Part shown: positions 32,663 to 42,905 of the stretch, piece after piece
Position numbering within the stretch: position 1 is the first letter of the stretch
How the letters are laid out: every line of letters begins with the position of its first letter
Assembly: GCA_024180945.1 (NCBI GenBank)
Contig: JAKSGN010000023.1
Span: 930,001 to 994,000 of the forward strand
DNA from: Macrophomina tecta
Lineage: Eukaryota > Ascomycota > Dothideomycetes > Botryosphaeriales > Botryosphaeriaceae
Length of the DNA stretch: 64,000 nucleotides
Reading direction: 5' to 3'
The notes under the pieces: model-generated
Told to the model about the DNA's origin: nothing
Databases searched by the model: none
Seen by the model: only the letters and a program-made list of their open reading frames with translations
Made by a program: the position numbers and the translations under genes

Positions 32663-35020
32663 TTACGGTGCCTGGCATCCGCCCCGGAACACCGCCGTTG
32701 ATTCAAGGAGGTTTTGAAAGAGAAACCACCCAGTTGGTCCGAGGAGGTTCCTAATCTTCTCTGCTCTCGTCGCAGTTCCTGGATACTCCCAGCCCGCTGC
32801 CAGGCGGCAGTCGATAAAGTGCCATTGCGCCTTCTCAGCGCCGCATTTGCAGGTAAGTTCTGCCCTTTCGTGCTTAGCGCGTCTGTGGTATTCGGCGAAA
32901 TCCCCGTGTCCCGTTCTTTCGGCTATCAGCCGGTATAGCGTCTGCCTTGGTAGCGCCAGCTCGGGGTTCCTTCCCTTTCTTATCTTGAGGCCTAGGTGTT
33001 GGTAGGTTGGTGTTTGGTGCTCCTCCCACCAGGCCTCGTAGATACGCGACCTCTCCTCCCTGTTCCTCCGCCTTGTCCAGGATACCGATGCCGGCCCCTG
33101 TTCGTCATTTTGTAGACTGATGGCTGCCTTCGCTAGCTGATCGGCCTCCTCGTTTCCCGTGATTCCCATATGGCCAGGGCACCACCTAGTCTCCACTGGG
33201 ATTGGGAGCTCCTGTCTCGTGCTCTTTAGCCTCGTGAATTGGCTCTGTGAGCTAGCCGGGGTGTGCCCGTCTATGCCCTGTATGACCGACGTATTGTCTA
33301 TGCATAGCGTGACGTTCGTAGCCTGTAGGGCCTCTGCGTTGGCGGCCGCCCACGCGAGTCCTTCTGCTGCGCCTCGGATCTCCGCGTCAAACACCTCCGC
33401 CTTGTGTAGGCTTCCGCTTTGGGCATGAATCCGTGCGCCGTGACTATAGGCAACGAAGGCCCAGGCGGCCTTCGAGTTCATGCTTGAGCCATCCGAATAG
33501 ATATGTAGAGTTTCCGGTGGGTCTCGTTTCAGTGATTCTGCAAATTCTTTTGTTCCCCTCTCTTTCCCCTGCACCGTCTTTTGGGGGCTATTGGTGTAGC
33601 TCGGCTGTAGTAGCTGGGGTCTTTCGCAGTCTTCCACGAGCTGCGCCGTTCTCTGTAGCCTTGTGGCCCTCGGCGGCGAATTAGGGGCCCTCGGTGCCCA
33701 TCCCCCGTGTCCTCTTATGACCTGTGTCCGCCCGACGATTGGGTGTGCCTCGTCCAGCAGCCGTGAGCGAAGTGATGCTCTTCTCTGGATCTGCTGTAGG
33801 AGTACGCTTGCCGGTGGGATCCCTGTCTCGCGGTGGAGCACCGGGATCGGGGTCGTTCTCCATACGGGTACTACAGCCCAGGCCGCTGTCCGCAGCGCTC
33901 TATCAATAGTCGCCGTATGGTATGATTGTCTCGGTATTACCGTCCTGGCAGTGTATGGTATCGGCTTCATTGTTCCTTCATACCAGACCTCCGCGCCGTA
34001 CGTGGCGACCGGGAGCATGCATGCGTGTGCGGCTTTCGCCGCTGCTGCCGGGGGCATTCCCTTCATAACCTGGTTTAGGCCTCTGAGGTGTGCTGCGACT
34101 CTGCTGCCTTTAGAACCCCATACTTCGGCGTGATGCCTAAAGTTAAGCTTTTGGTCAAAGTAGACCCCTAGCCATCGGACTGGCTTTTCTTTAGGGCGGA
34201 TTACCGTCTCTCCCACTTGGATCGTTTCGGATAGTTCTGAGGATCTACTTCTTGAGAAGTGAATAAGTTCATACTTATCTGGCGCGAAGGCGATTGCGTT
34301 CTCCTCCCCCCAGCAGAGCGCATCCTCTAGGTCAGCCGTAAGGGCCTCAGTTGTCTCTTCTGTATTTTTCCCAGTGCGTAGGAAGGCGACATCGTCGGAG
34401 TATGCGAACCTCGTCTGTACGTTCCTCCGCTTTAGCAGCGGCGAGAGGTAGAGCATATAGAGGATTGGCGAGGCTGGAGATCCCTGCGGGACCCCACACT
34501 GCAGCTCCTTCTCGTCTGCGGTGACTCCTTCCATGCGGACCCTGGCTTTGCGTCTGGTGACGAACTCCTGCGTCCACCTTACCACCCGCTCTGGCCAGCC
34601 CTGCTCCCGTAACCGCTTTATCAGTCGGTTCGGTAGTACCGCGTCAAAGGCGCCCTGCACGTCCATCATTAGCATTGAGGCCTCTTGGTGCTTTAGCAGC
34701 GCTTGTTCGATGTCGTGTGCGGCGCAGGCGGCGAGGTCTAGTGCGGAACGCCGTGGTAGCGCCCCAAAGTGTTGTGGGCTAAGTAGATTCAGCTTTACCG
34801 CTAGGTAGGACATCCTCCTTGCTACGAGCCGTTCCAGTCCCTTGCCGAGGCACGCGAGTAGTGCGATTGGTCGGTAGGCACGAACACTTGAGGGATCCCT
34901 TCCCGTCTTAGGGATAATAGCAACCTCTGCGGTTCGGAAGGCCTTGGGATGGTATCCTTGCTGTAGGCAGCCTTGATATAGAGCAGCTACCATATTCCCG
35001 ATTTCCGGCCGAGAGGGAGG
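32663..35020 (-). CDS. 5'-truncated Tad1-like LINE: reverse transcriptase and RNase H
   Basis: Open frame of 776 codons from 34993, with the reading open slightly upstream; the endonuclease and the start of the RT are missing. RT blocks are visible: RAYRPIALLACLGKGLERLV, LMMDVQGAFDAV, CGVPQGSPASPILY and the active site FAYSDDVAF. An RNase H domain follows with the acid set YSDGSSM, AEIRGAAEGL, CIDNTSVIQG and GNEEADQLAKAA. A C-terminal zinc-like HxxC segment is present. It has no frameshift despite truncation, so insertion looks fairly recent. It differs clearly from the LINE at 41530-46490. It cannot move by itself. Confidence 0.88.
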   Translation of the reverse strand, partial: PPSRPEIGNMVAALYQGCLQQGYHPKAFRTAEVAIIPKTGRDPSSVRAYRPIALLACLGKGLERLVARRMSYLAVKLNLLSPQHFGALPRRSALDLAACAAHDIEQALLKHQEASMLMMDVQGAFDAVLPNRLIKRLREQGWPERVVRWTQEFVTRRKARVRMEGVTADEKELQCGVPQGSPASPILYMLYLSPLLKRRNVQTRFAYSDDVAFLRTGKNTEETTEALTADLEDALCWGEENAIAFAPDKYELIHFSRSRSSELSETIQVGETVIRPKEKPVRWLGVYFDQKLNFRHHAEVWGSKGSRVAAHLRGLNQVMKGMPPAAAAKAAHACMLPVATYGAEVWYEGTMKPIPYTARTVIPRQSYHTATIDRALRTAAWAVVPVWRTTPIPVLHRETGIPPASVLLQQIQRRASLRSRLLDEAHPIVGRTQVIRGHGGWAPRAPNSPPRATRLQRTAQLVEDCERPQLLQPSYTNSPQKTVQGKERGTKEFAESLKRDPPETLHIYSDGSSMNSKAAWAFVAYSHGARIHAQSGSLHKAEVFDAEIRGAAEGLAWAAANAEALQATNVTLCIDNTSVIQGIDGHTPASSQSQFTRLKSTRQELPIPVETRWCPGHMGITGNEEADQLAKAAISLQNDEQGPASVSWTRRRNREERSRIYEAWWEEHQTPTYQHLGLKIRKGRNPELALPRQTLYRLIAERTGHGDFAEYHRRAKHERAELTCKCGAEKAQWHFIDCRLAAGWEYPGTATRAEKIRNLLGPTGWFLFQNLLESTAVFRGGCQAP

Positions 35021-35208
35021 TAAGTAGGCTTGCTTATATACATAAATGAGTGCTTGAATAACCGAGGAGAATAGAAGCCGATATTGCTATCCGAAGCTTG
35101 TGAAGATGAGGAGTAGTGAGGAGGTGGCAAAGAGTAGATGCTGATCTGAGGCAGTAAGACAAAAATAGTTTGACAGATGGAGAACAGAGCAGTAATTTCC
35201 TAATCCCA

Positions 35209-36437
35209 TTACTTCCATTTCATCCTCAGCAACCTCCACCTCGCTTTTCCGTGTCTGTTAGCTTCTGCTAGTACAGGTGCAGAGCCTTTGCGCTTCGGAC
35301 CACGTTTTCCTTTCTGCACGGTAGCCTCCTTCGCATCACGCTTCGCTTGTGCCTCAATAATGTCATCATAGCTCATTACTTTCACCTTTCCGACCATCGC
35401 TGACCTGGCTGATTTGCGGCAATTGCCTTCGTTATTCTGCTCGAACAAGAGCCGGTCCTCATCGAGAAGTAGGGCACATTCAGCAAAGGACTTTCGGTCA
35501 GCATCGGACAGCTTCTGTAAGCGATGTTTGCTCGGACTGTCGAGCAAGTCAGAATCCTGCTCGGCTTGGCGGCATAGCGAAGTAAGAGCCTCTGTTGTCG
35601 CTGGAGTTTGGAGGATGTGGCCTTGCAAACACGGTTCTTCCTTCGGTTTATTATCCTCCGGAACATTCAGTTCAGGTAGTGGTTTCTGGATGTCTCTGAG
35701 TACCCTGTCTGGACTGAACGGATACAAGCCTGTTTTGGACCAGCCAGACCTAATGTTTTGAAGAGTGAGTGCTTGTTCACGCGCACGGCTATACAGAGAT
35801 GTGAAATGCTGCTTGCCGACTGTGTTCGCACCTCCGCGATACAACCTTTCTACCTGTTCGCGATACGCAGCCTTCAACGGACCGAAGACTCCGACGTCAC
35901 AGGGCTGGAGCTTATGGGAAGTGTGCGACGGTATGCGGCAAAGGATGATATTGTTTTCAAAACAATATTGCAGGACCTCGAGCGACTCATGTGTCCCGAA
36001 GCCGTCACAAATAAGAATCCGTGGCTTCTGATTCGCCTACGGTTTAGTTTGGGGATCAAAAACGAGCTTGAGCCAGTCCAAGCTGTCTTTGAATCAGTGT
36101 AGCCAGATTGGGAACATGCAAAATGCCATCGAGGAATAGGGTACGTGGTTCAAGTGCTCCGATGGGTTGCTGCTGGCCAGATGATTAGTGGAAAGAGAGA
36201 CCTACCATCTGCAGAAATGCACTCGATCGCAGTCACCATTGTTCGCTTGACTCCCGCGCCTCTATAGGTGCGCGGGTCGTCCCTGCCTACCAGAACTTTG
36301 AGGGAGTCGAGCATGCTCAGCATAGCCCCCGTTTCGTCCATATTATACACATTCTCTGGTAGAATAACGGGGTCATGTAGTTCTTTCCTAATAATCTTAA
36401 ACCAGTGCGTTATCCCAGATATTATTATCGTGCCGAT
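35209..36437 (-). pseudogene. Broken Fot-family transposase
   Basis: Relative of the transposase at 8443-10116. The C-terminal half is open (35209-35877, KAAYREQVERLYRGGANTVG). A second piece at 36150-36350 carries YNMDETGAMLSM and GAGVKRTMVTAIEC. The part between is shifted in frame, and the N-terminal third is missing beyond 36437, where LINE sequence begins. Confidence 0.85.
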
Positions 36438-36440
36438 TTC

Positions 36441-36610
36441 ACTTTTGTCAACTTTGGGGAAGGCACTCGAGTCCGTTGTGCCGGTGAGGACCTCAGCGCT
36501 GGTGGGGGAACACGCGCTCCTACCAAAAGCCCTCTTTGGTGCGCGGAAGCAACGTTCGACGGTGCAGGCACTGAGAGTGTTGCGGTTATCAGACGATTCT
36601 TTGAGGAACC
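36441..36610 (+). mobile_element. Short LINE RT fragment
   Basis: It resembles 44494-44660 of the Tad1-like LINE (shared TTGGGGAAGGC.CT.GAGTC and CGGTGCAGGCACTGAGAG-type blocks) but is frameshifted. It joins directly to the broken Fot transposase. 36611-37186 beyond holds no supported gene. Confidence 0.6.
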
Positions 36611-37186
36611 GGTTAACTAGCTGGGGACTCTAGATATATGCAGGGCCCACGCTGGGGCCACGCAGGCGAGGCCGCCCGTCAGTTGGTGGCCTGAGTCGTG
36701 CCTGAGGCACGAGCAGGGAGGTCTCAGCCTCCGCGTATGTGGGTCCTGACAGTCCGTTACTCTCCGCGAAACGCCGCATTGATCTCTTCTACACACTTGC
36801 CGCCTGCCCCGTTTTTTCTACTGCAGCTCCGCTCGTGGAATAAAGGCGGAGCCGGCCCTGCCTCTCTTAAGTCACGGCCATATAGAACCTTTCGACATCA
36901 TTCAAATTATTGAAGTAGACAACTGTCGCATGCATAATAGCGGTTAACGGCATGGGTGAGATGGTAGATGATAAAATTGTGCGTGCGAGCGTAATGGATA
37001 TGAATGCAGGCTTTAATTCCGCTAATCTATCAGAGGAATTAAGAGAGAGAGAAGTAAAGCAAGGCGGAGGGTTTGGTATAGTAAGGTTGGGCATCAAGGA
37101 GTTGAGTTTCCATGATTCCATCAATGGTAGAAAATTCCAAAGTTGTTGTTGCCTATGGCACTAAAGCAATACAGTCTGACAATAGT

Positions 37187-38097
37187 CTAAATACTAACAG
37201 ACTCGGCCGCTGGAGATGCTGCAGAAAGGTCACACGGTAGAGCTGTAGTATGAGAAGGCCAGTCCTCGCTATTGTCGGAGTTCCAGTCAGAATCGGAATC
37301 GGAGTCAGCGGTAGAGTCGGGCGGTTCGACACGGCTTGCTAGAAGGCGGACCATGTCAACGCTAAAGTCGCTCCCGTTCCTAAGAAGCTCTTGAAACCGG
37401 CTACACGGGAGGAGCGTCTTGATCCTCCTGAAAGTAAGCCTCAGAATATAGTTGCGTAGTGTAGGCTCGGACTCTGGTGTATCCGCGTAGACTAGAGCAG
37501 CAATATCGCTTATTTTAACTGCATCTTCATCGGAGTCCACGGAATATAGGTCAGTCCACGTAGTAATGTATGCCCAAGCGAGAGTCTTGAGCTCCATGAT
37601 ATCGTACTTTTCCGCGATAATGTAGACCTGGGTGTTGAGCTGCAGCCAAGCTAACAGCTGGTTTGTGTGTTGATCTTCAGCCTTAGGTCGGGAGTAGTCG
37701 CCTGAGTAGAACCACTCTAACATGGCCTCGACGGCATCGACAGGGTCATGGTCGAGTTTTATAACCCCAGAATACTCTTCCTGATGCCATATCAACCCGA
37801 GAACCATCTAGAACCATATAATAATACAAAAGTCGACATAGATATCATTGTGTAGATACAACTTGACTTCGTCACTGAAAGCCAAATCTCGTAACGTGGT
37901 GTTCTACAGCCTAACATACTGCTGTGACATACCTCAAAGCCTTTACTACAGGCATTGTCGAAGAATTCGCATTGAGAGCATACAACAACCTTGTGAGCAT
38001 CCCAGGTCTTGCCTCCGCAGGAGATAACGAGGTCGGAGTACTTCCCAGAGTGGAGAAACCTATATAGTATTAAACCAACATTTCCATACCGCGACAT
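37187..38097 (-). CDS. BTB/POZ-domain protein (second)
   Basis: Exons 38097-37933 and 37780-37187, giving 252 residues. The BTB pattern is clear: HSGKYSDLVISCGG, AHKVVVCSQCEFFDNAC, VIKLDHDPVDAVEAMLEWFY. The first 14 codons may really be intron: TATATAG before GTTTCTCC is a possible acceptor, as in the other BTB gene, whose first exon is separate. The 152 nt intron is long for this window. The C-terminus is acidic and Ser-rich (DSTADSDSDSDWNSDNSEDW). No zinc ribbon, unlike the gene at 25690. Partner and target unknown. Confidence 0.72.
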
Positions 38098-39355
38098 ATG
38101 AACTTATTGTTTTAGGCCGTTAGGTATAGGCACTATGGGATTGACTAATGCCGCCATAAGTTGCTAGAGCGGCGACGATTGCGTGTGTCTTATGCCCTTC
38201 GTTGTCTCCTTACGGTTATGATGTTGGTTGTCGGTGTAGATGAAAGTGCATATGACCCTCTGGCCTGTGCTGACGTTAAGTTCAGCGGTTGGCGCTAGAT
38301 TGGTGCAATAGGCCGTTGGTTAAAACGAGCGTGGTCCTTATTGAGGCACCATTGGCACCGGACTGTGTGACATCGAAGGCGGGGAGTGGATAGCGTGATT
38401 AACTCGAGAAAAAGGGGCGGGAAACTAACGGAGTGCTAGCCGGATTCAAAGTTTAACGCCAAGCGATATTAGGTCTAGCATGGGCTTGAGCTCGCTTATC
38501 AGTCAGTGGGCAGCACACATCGTTTCATGCACCGCCATTCTGCAAAGCCACAGCGTAGCAAGCTGTCAACTATCATCATTTATCGTCCTCGCCGGAGCCA
38601 TGCCAACCATCGTGTCTCTGTGCGTGAAGACAGTGGTCGACATTCGCCTCCTCCTACTTCTACTGCACCCCCAGCAAGGTGTCTAGAAACCCGGGGCATT
38701 ACGTCCTGGACTCTTCCAAGAGGTACCATAGAGAAGCGATTTCCTCGTCCTCTTGCTCTGTGTATCCTGGCAGCGAAGCTGGTGAGGCGAGGGAAGACGG
38801 GCAAGACAGGGGTCATGAAGGTGGAAACGTGTTGTCTGATTGGGCGGCATTCTGCTGCGGTTGCTGTTGCTGATGAGGATGCAGCTGACGGAAAATCGGG
38901 CGTGTCGAATGGGGGCTTTGGGAGGAATGGAGGAGGAAGTGTTCTGCCGCGGCTCTGGTGGCCACGATGGATGGAGAGGAGGATGGTTATGCATTTGCGT
39001 TTGCTGCAGGTGTAACAATATCGACCGGCGAAACAGCGTCTTGACGGTTTATTCGACGGCTGCGCTCTCGTGCCCCCCATTCACACGCACCCACGCGCCT
39101 ACCGTCGTCTCCCACGTCGCCGGACGGACACGTACCAGCAGAGGTGGGAGTCAAGCGAAGCACGGAGAGTCGGTATCGCAACTGTGCATTCGGCAGATTC
39201 ATGACTATGAGCTCTCCAATTTAGTAAGTTCTCCGGAAGATGTAGCAAGGTACCAGGCTCATCCTTCCACATTATCTAGGATGGCAATTCCAAGCGAAAT
39301 TGGTACTTTTCTGGGGTAGGTGACTTTTGCTACAGAATCAACGCGCGACACAAAC
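38098..39355. other. No gene supported
   Basis: Overlapping frames of 110-170 codons exist on both strands at 38506-39080, but none shows a known domain, and their Pro/Arg-rich translations look like shadows of GC-rich DNA. Confidence 0.35.
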
Positions 39356-39544
39356 ATGGCCGCCGCCTCCTTCAACGATACGTTCAACACTGACGAGGAG
39401 ACCGAAGATGACGACCTAACATCTCTTAACCCGCCTCCCGAGGCCACCTACTCTTCTCTCGCCGCTGCAGAACAAGCACTGGGTAGCTGGGCGCGAGCTC
39501 ATAGCCATGCGTATCGCGTGTTCCGCTCAAAGAAAACGCAATAA
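39356..39544 (+). pseudogene. Possible N-terminal fragment of a MULE-type transposase
   Basis: 62 codons beginning MAAASFNDTFNTDEE and containing PPPEATYSSLAAAEQALGSW and YRVFRSKKT. This resembles the FAR1-like N-terminal segment of fungal MULE transposases. It ends in a stop shortly before the pogo insertion at 39576, and no further coding continues after the element. The call rests on weak pattern similarity. Confidence 0.35.
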
Positions 39545-39575
39545 CAACGCAGAGAAGAAAGAGTACTAAGGGGTA

Positions 39576-41408
39576 ACGTGTTTCACCACTCACCCGGCCA
39601 CACCAGTCATCCGGCCACCCCACCAACACCAAAACGCGCCCTCGTGAAAATCAGCAATGACATCAACACAGAACCAAGAATCACACCAGAAAGAGGGCAG
39701 ACTACTTCTTGCTAAGCAGGCTGTTCAAAACAATCGAATTTCGAGCATTCGCAAGGCTGCAACATCGTACGATATACCTCGAACTACTCTCCAAGATCAT
39801 CTCAATGGAACAGCCCCACGAAGCGTGTCTAATTCGCAAAAACGAAAGCTGCAGCCGTCCGAAGAGAAGGCTTTAGTTGAGTGGATTCTAAGCCTTGATC
39901 GGCGAGGATTCCCTCCCCAGGTCATTGATGTACGAAGGATGGCAGACTGTTTACTCGCAGCGCGCGGCCATAATCCTCCACCTCAACCAGTCGGCAAGAA
40001 CTGGATATCTCGGTTTATCAACAACCAGCCCGAGCTTAAAATGAAATGGAATCGAAAGTTCCATTTACAACGCGCCAAATGCGAGGATCCAGACACGATT
40101 AACGCGTGGTTTACGCGTGTTCAAGAGACGCGTCAGTCGTACGGCATTCTCGACGACGACTTCTACAATTTTGACGAGACAGGATTTATGATGGGTGTAA
40201 TTGCGACATCTAAGGTCGTCACAAGCTCTGATACGACCGGTCGAGCAACTGCTGTGCAACCAGGGAACCGTGAGTGGACAACGGCAATCGAGGGCATCAA
40301 CGCGTCCGGCTGGGCGATTCCGCCGTTCATCATCCTAGCAGGGAAGGTGCACCAGTCAAACTGGTATCGAGAACTGCCGGCTGACTGGGTAATTGCTGTA
40401 AGCAGTAATGGCTGGACGACAGACCAGCTCGGATTTGAATGGATCAAGCGCTTCAATACGCACACAGAGTCTTGTACGAAGGGAGCCTACCGTCTCCTTA
40501 TCCTCGATGGCCACAGCAGCCACGCAACGCCCGAATTTGACCAATACTGTATGGCAAATAATATCGTCACGCTCTGTATGCCTGCGCATACATCGCATCT
40601 TCTCCAGCCGCTTGATGTAAGCTGCTTCTCCCCCCTCAAGCGCTCGTACGGTCAGGAGGTTCAGGAAAGCGTCCGCCAAGGAATCCACCATATTGACAAA
40701 GACGACTTTCTCGCAATATACTCGAAGGTGCGCCCATCAGTCTTTACGGGCCAAAATATCAGAAGTGGATTTCAAGCCACGGGGCTTATACCGTATAACC
40801 CACAACGCGTCTTATCGTCGCTTACCGTTACCAAAACACCCTCTCCACCAGCTACGGCGAACGGACAAGCACCTCAATGGACGTCAGAAACACCTCATAC
40901 TTTGGCTCAGCTAGAGAAGCAGGCTCGGCTCATACGGGATCTCATCCAGCGCCAATCTCAGAGCCCGACGAGCCAAGCATTTAGTCAACTTGTGAAGGGA
41001 TGTCAGATGGCGATGAATTCAGCTGTGATACTTGCAAAGGAGAATTCGGAGCTTCGTACAGCTAATCAACGGCGAAAACAAAAGCAGCAATACCGCCGAA
41101 GGTATATTGCACAGGGAGGTGCTCTGCAGGCTCAGCAGGGGCAGTTCTTGGTTCACGGGATAGAAAATGAGGAGGAAGAGGCTGATCAACAGGAGGCGAC
41201 GGCTGTACGACAACGTGCGCCGCCGACGTGCAGCAATTGCCATTTACAAGGTCACACAATCCGCCGATGTCCTAGTAATCAAGGAGTAGTTAGATAGAAA
41301 TTTCGATTGAATTCAAGGCGTTGTGGTGGAATAATTGTACAAAGAAGCGTTTTGGTGTTGGTGGGGTGGCCGGATGACTGGTGTGGCCGGGTGAGTGGTG
41401 AAACACGT
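39576..41408 (+). mobile_element. Structurally intact pogo/Fot element
   Basis: 1,833 bp between TA duplications (39574-39575, 41409-41410). Terminal inverted repeats of about 62 bases, beginning ACGTGTTTCACCACTCACCC, are essentially perfect. One gene, no lesions. Likely a recent insertion. Confidence 0.94.
39657..41297 (+). CDS. Pogo-family DDE transposase
   Basis: 546 residues. N-terminal psq helix-turn-helix (AVQNNRISSIRKAATSYDIP), then a CENP-B-type DNA-binding region (GKNWISRFINNQPELKMKW). The DDE core shows YNFDETGFMMG, LILDGHSSHAT and LLQPLDVSCFSPLK. A C-terminal CCHC knuckle reads CSNCHLQGHTIRRC. It encodes the enzyme expected to cut at the flanking terminal repeats. The remnants at 32094-32392 and 41434-41526 belong to the same or a very close family. 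Confidence 0.94.
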   Translation: MTSTQNQESHQKEGRLLLAKQAVQNNRISSIRKAATSYDIPRTTLQDHLNGTAPRSVSNSQKRKLQPSEEKALVEWILSLDRRGFPPQVIDVRRMADCLLAARGHNPPPQPVGKNWISRFINNQPELKMKWNRKFHLQRAKCEDPDTINAWFTRVQETRQSYGILDDDFYNFDETGFMMGVIATSKVVTSSDTTGRATAVQPGNREWTTAIEGINASGWAIPPFIILAGKVHQSNWYRELPADWVIAVSSNGWTTDQLGFEWIKRFNTHTESCTKGAYRLLILDGHSSHATPEFDQYCMANNIVTLCMPAHTSHLLQPLDVSCFSPLKRSYGQEVQESVRQGIHHIDKDDFLAIYSKVRPSVFTGQNIRSGFQATGLIPYNPQRVLSSLTVTKTPSPPATANGQAPQWTSETPHTLAQLEKQARLIRDLIQRQSQSPTSQAFSQLVKGCQMAMNSAVILAKENSELRTANQRRKQKQQYRRRYIAQGGALQAQQGQFLVHGIENEEEEADQQEATAVRQRAPPTCSNCHLQGHTIRRCPSNQGVVR

Positions 41409-41433
41409 TAGAGAGCTCTGTTGCGATATGATG

Positions 41434-41524
41434 TAACGTGTTTCACCAGTCATCCGGACACCCCACCAAACCCAAGACGCGTCACCGCGTAAATATTCCA
41501 CCACAATGCCTTAAATCCAATTAA

Positions 41525-41526
<2 letters not shown>
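41434..41526 (-). mobile_element. Pogo element terminus, truncated by a LINE
   Basis: It starts (after TA) ACGTGTTTCACCAGTCATCC and matches the 3' end of the family in reverse, nearly identical to 32100-32185. It stops where the LINE begins. Confidence 0.8.
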
Positions 41527-41558
<32 letters not shown>

Positions 41559-41559
41559 A

Positions 41560-42905
41560 CAATCACTTGAAACCCTTACGAACAACTTTGAGCGCGAATT
41601 CGAATTTCTCGGCCCTACAACGTCTGCGGACGAAGATGGTGGAGGCGGATACGCGACCGTTGGCGCGTCGCGACGCGCTGCGCGCCTTCAGGAACGCCCC
41701 GACTATCGTGCCCTCCACACCGGCAAACCAACGGGGCAGCGAAGGGCTCGCGCGACCACCGTGTCCGATCTACCTAGCGATTCTACCCTGAGCGACGTAA
41801 TTGGCCTGCTCAATGTCATTGTTACGCAGAATGACCGGCTTGCCGAGCGGAATGAAGAGCTTACGGAGCAGGTGGCCAGGAACGAAGACGAGATCAGGCG
41901 CCTGCGCAGCGCGCTCGAGATGTCTGAGGAAACACAGGCCAAGATGGAGGAACGCATGGGGAGGATAGAGAAGCAGTTGGCGGCTCTCGTAGAGTCGACG
42001 CGCAGGAACCTGAGCTCACAGTCCCAGATCAACGCCACGTACGCGAACGTGCTCCGAGGGGACCGCCGACACCAGCAAATACCAGCCCGTCGTCCATCGC
42101 CGCTGTCCCAGTGCGCACGAACCACGCGATTGTCCCTAAGGCTCAGATGATGCCGCCCGCGATCGAGCTCGATCTCACCAACGCCAACGTCGAGACCGCA
42201 AGCCCTGGGGATGTTCGCGCGTGGCTGCAGACAGCGCTGGAGAATCAGGAAGCCACAAAGGAGGTCAAGTGCTGCGGAATCACAAGGAACCCGAATGAAG
42301 CGGCCAAGGTGCGCGTTTTCTTTAGGACGGAAGAGGACGAAGAGCTCGTCAGGTCGAACCTCGGATGGCTGGAGACGGTCTTCCGTGGGGCGAGGATCGG
42401 GGGTCGCCAGTGGCACCCAGTCAAGGTAGACAATGTCAACAAGCTGGCCATTTTAAACAATGACCGCACTACGGTGCGCGCCGATGCATGCGAGAAGATT
42501 GGCACCGAGAACGACGTCGAAGTAACGCAGGTCCGTTGGCTGAGCAAGCCAAGCAGCCGCCTCTACGGGTCGGCGGTAATTTACCTTGCTAAGAAGAGCG
42601 AGGCCGACTCACTTCTTACCAGGAGAGTGATCGATGTAGGCGGAGAGGCGGTGTATACTAATGTGTTTGAACGCCGCCCGCGTCCAAGACGCTGCTTTAA
42701 GTGCCAGAGCTACGACCATCTGCAGTTCCGCTGCCGAGGAGAGGAACGATGCGCGAAGTGCGCGGGCATCGGCCACAGCGAAGACGGCTGCTCGTCGACG
42801 ACGGTAAAGTGCGCCGCTTGCGGCGGTCCGCACAGGGCAGACTACAGAGGCTGCCCAGAGTATAACAAGCTCTTGCGCGAAATGCTTCACCAGCGTAATG
42901 AGTAA
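41560..42905 (+). pseudogene. LINE ORF1 (gag-like, three zinc knuckles), frameshifted
   Basis: The N-terminal half (in the frame of 41761) has a coiled coil (ERNEELTEQVARNEDEIRRL). A one-base shift near 42105 moves to the frame that carries the rest. That part ends with three Cys/His knuckles: CFKCQSYDHLQFRC, CAKCAGIGHSEDGC and CAACGGPHRADYRGC. Such proteins coat LINE RNA. The stop overlaps the ORF2 start in ATGAGTAA. Confidence 0.85.

Noticed and set aside
38506..39080. Overlapping 110-170 codon frames on both strands
   Set aside because: Translations are Pro/Arg/Ser-rich, overlap each other and show no recognisable motif. Probably shadows in GC-rich DNA.
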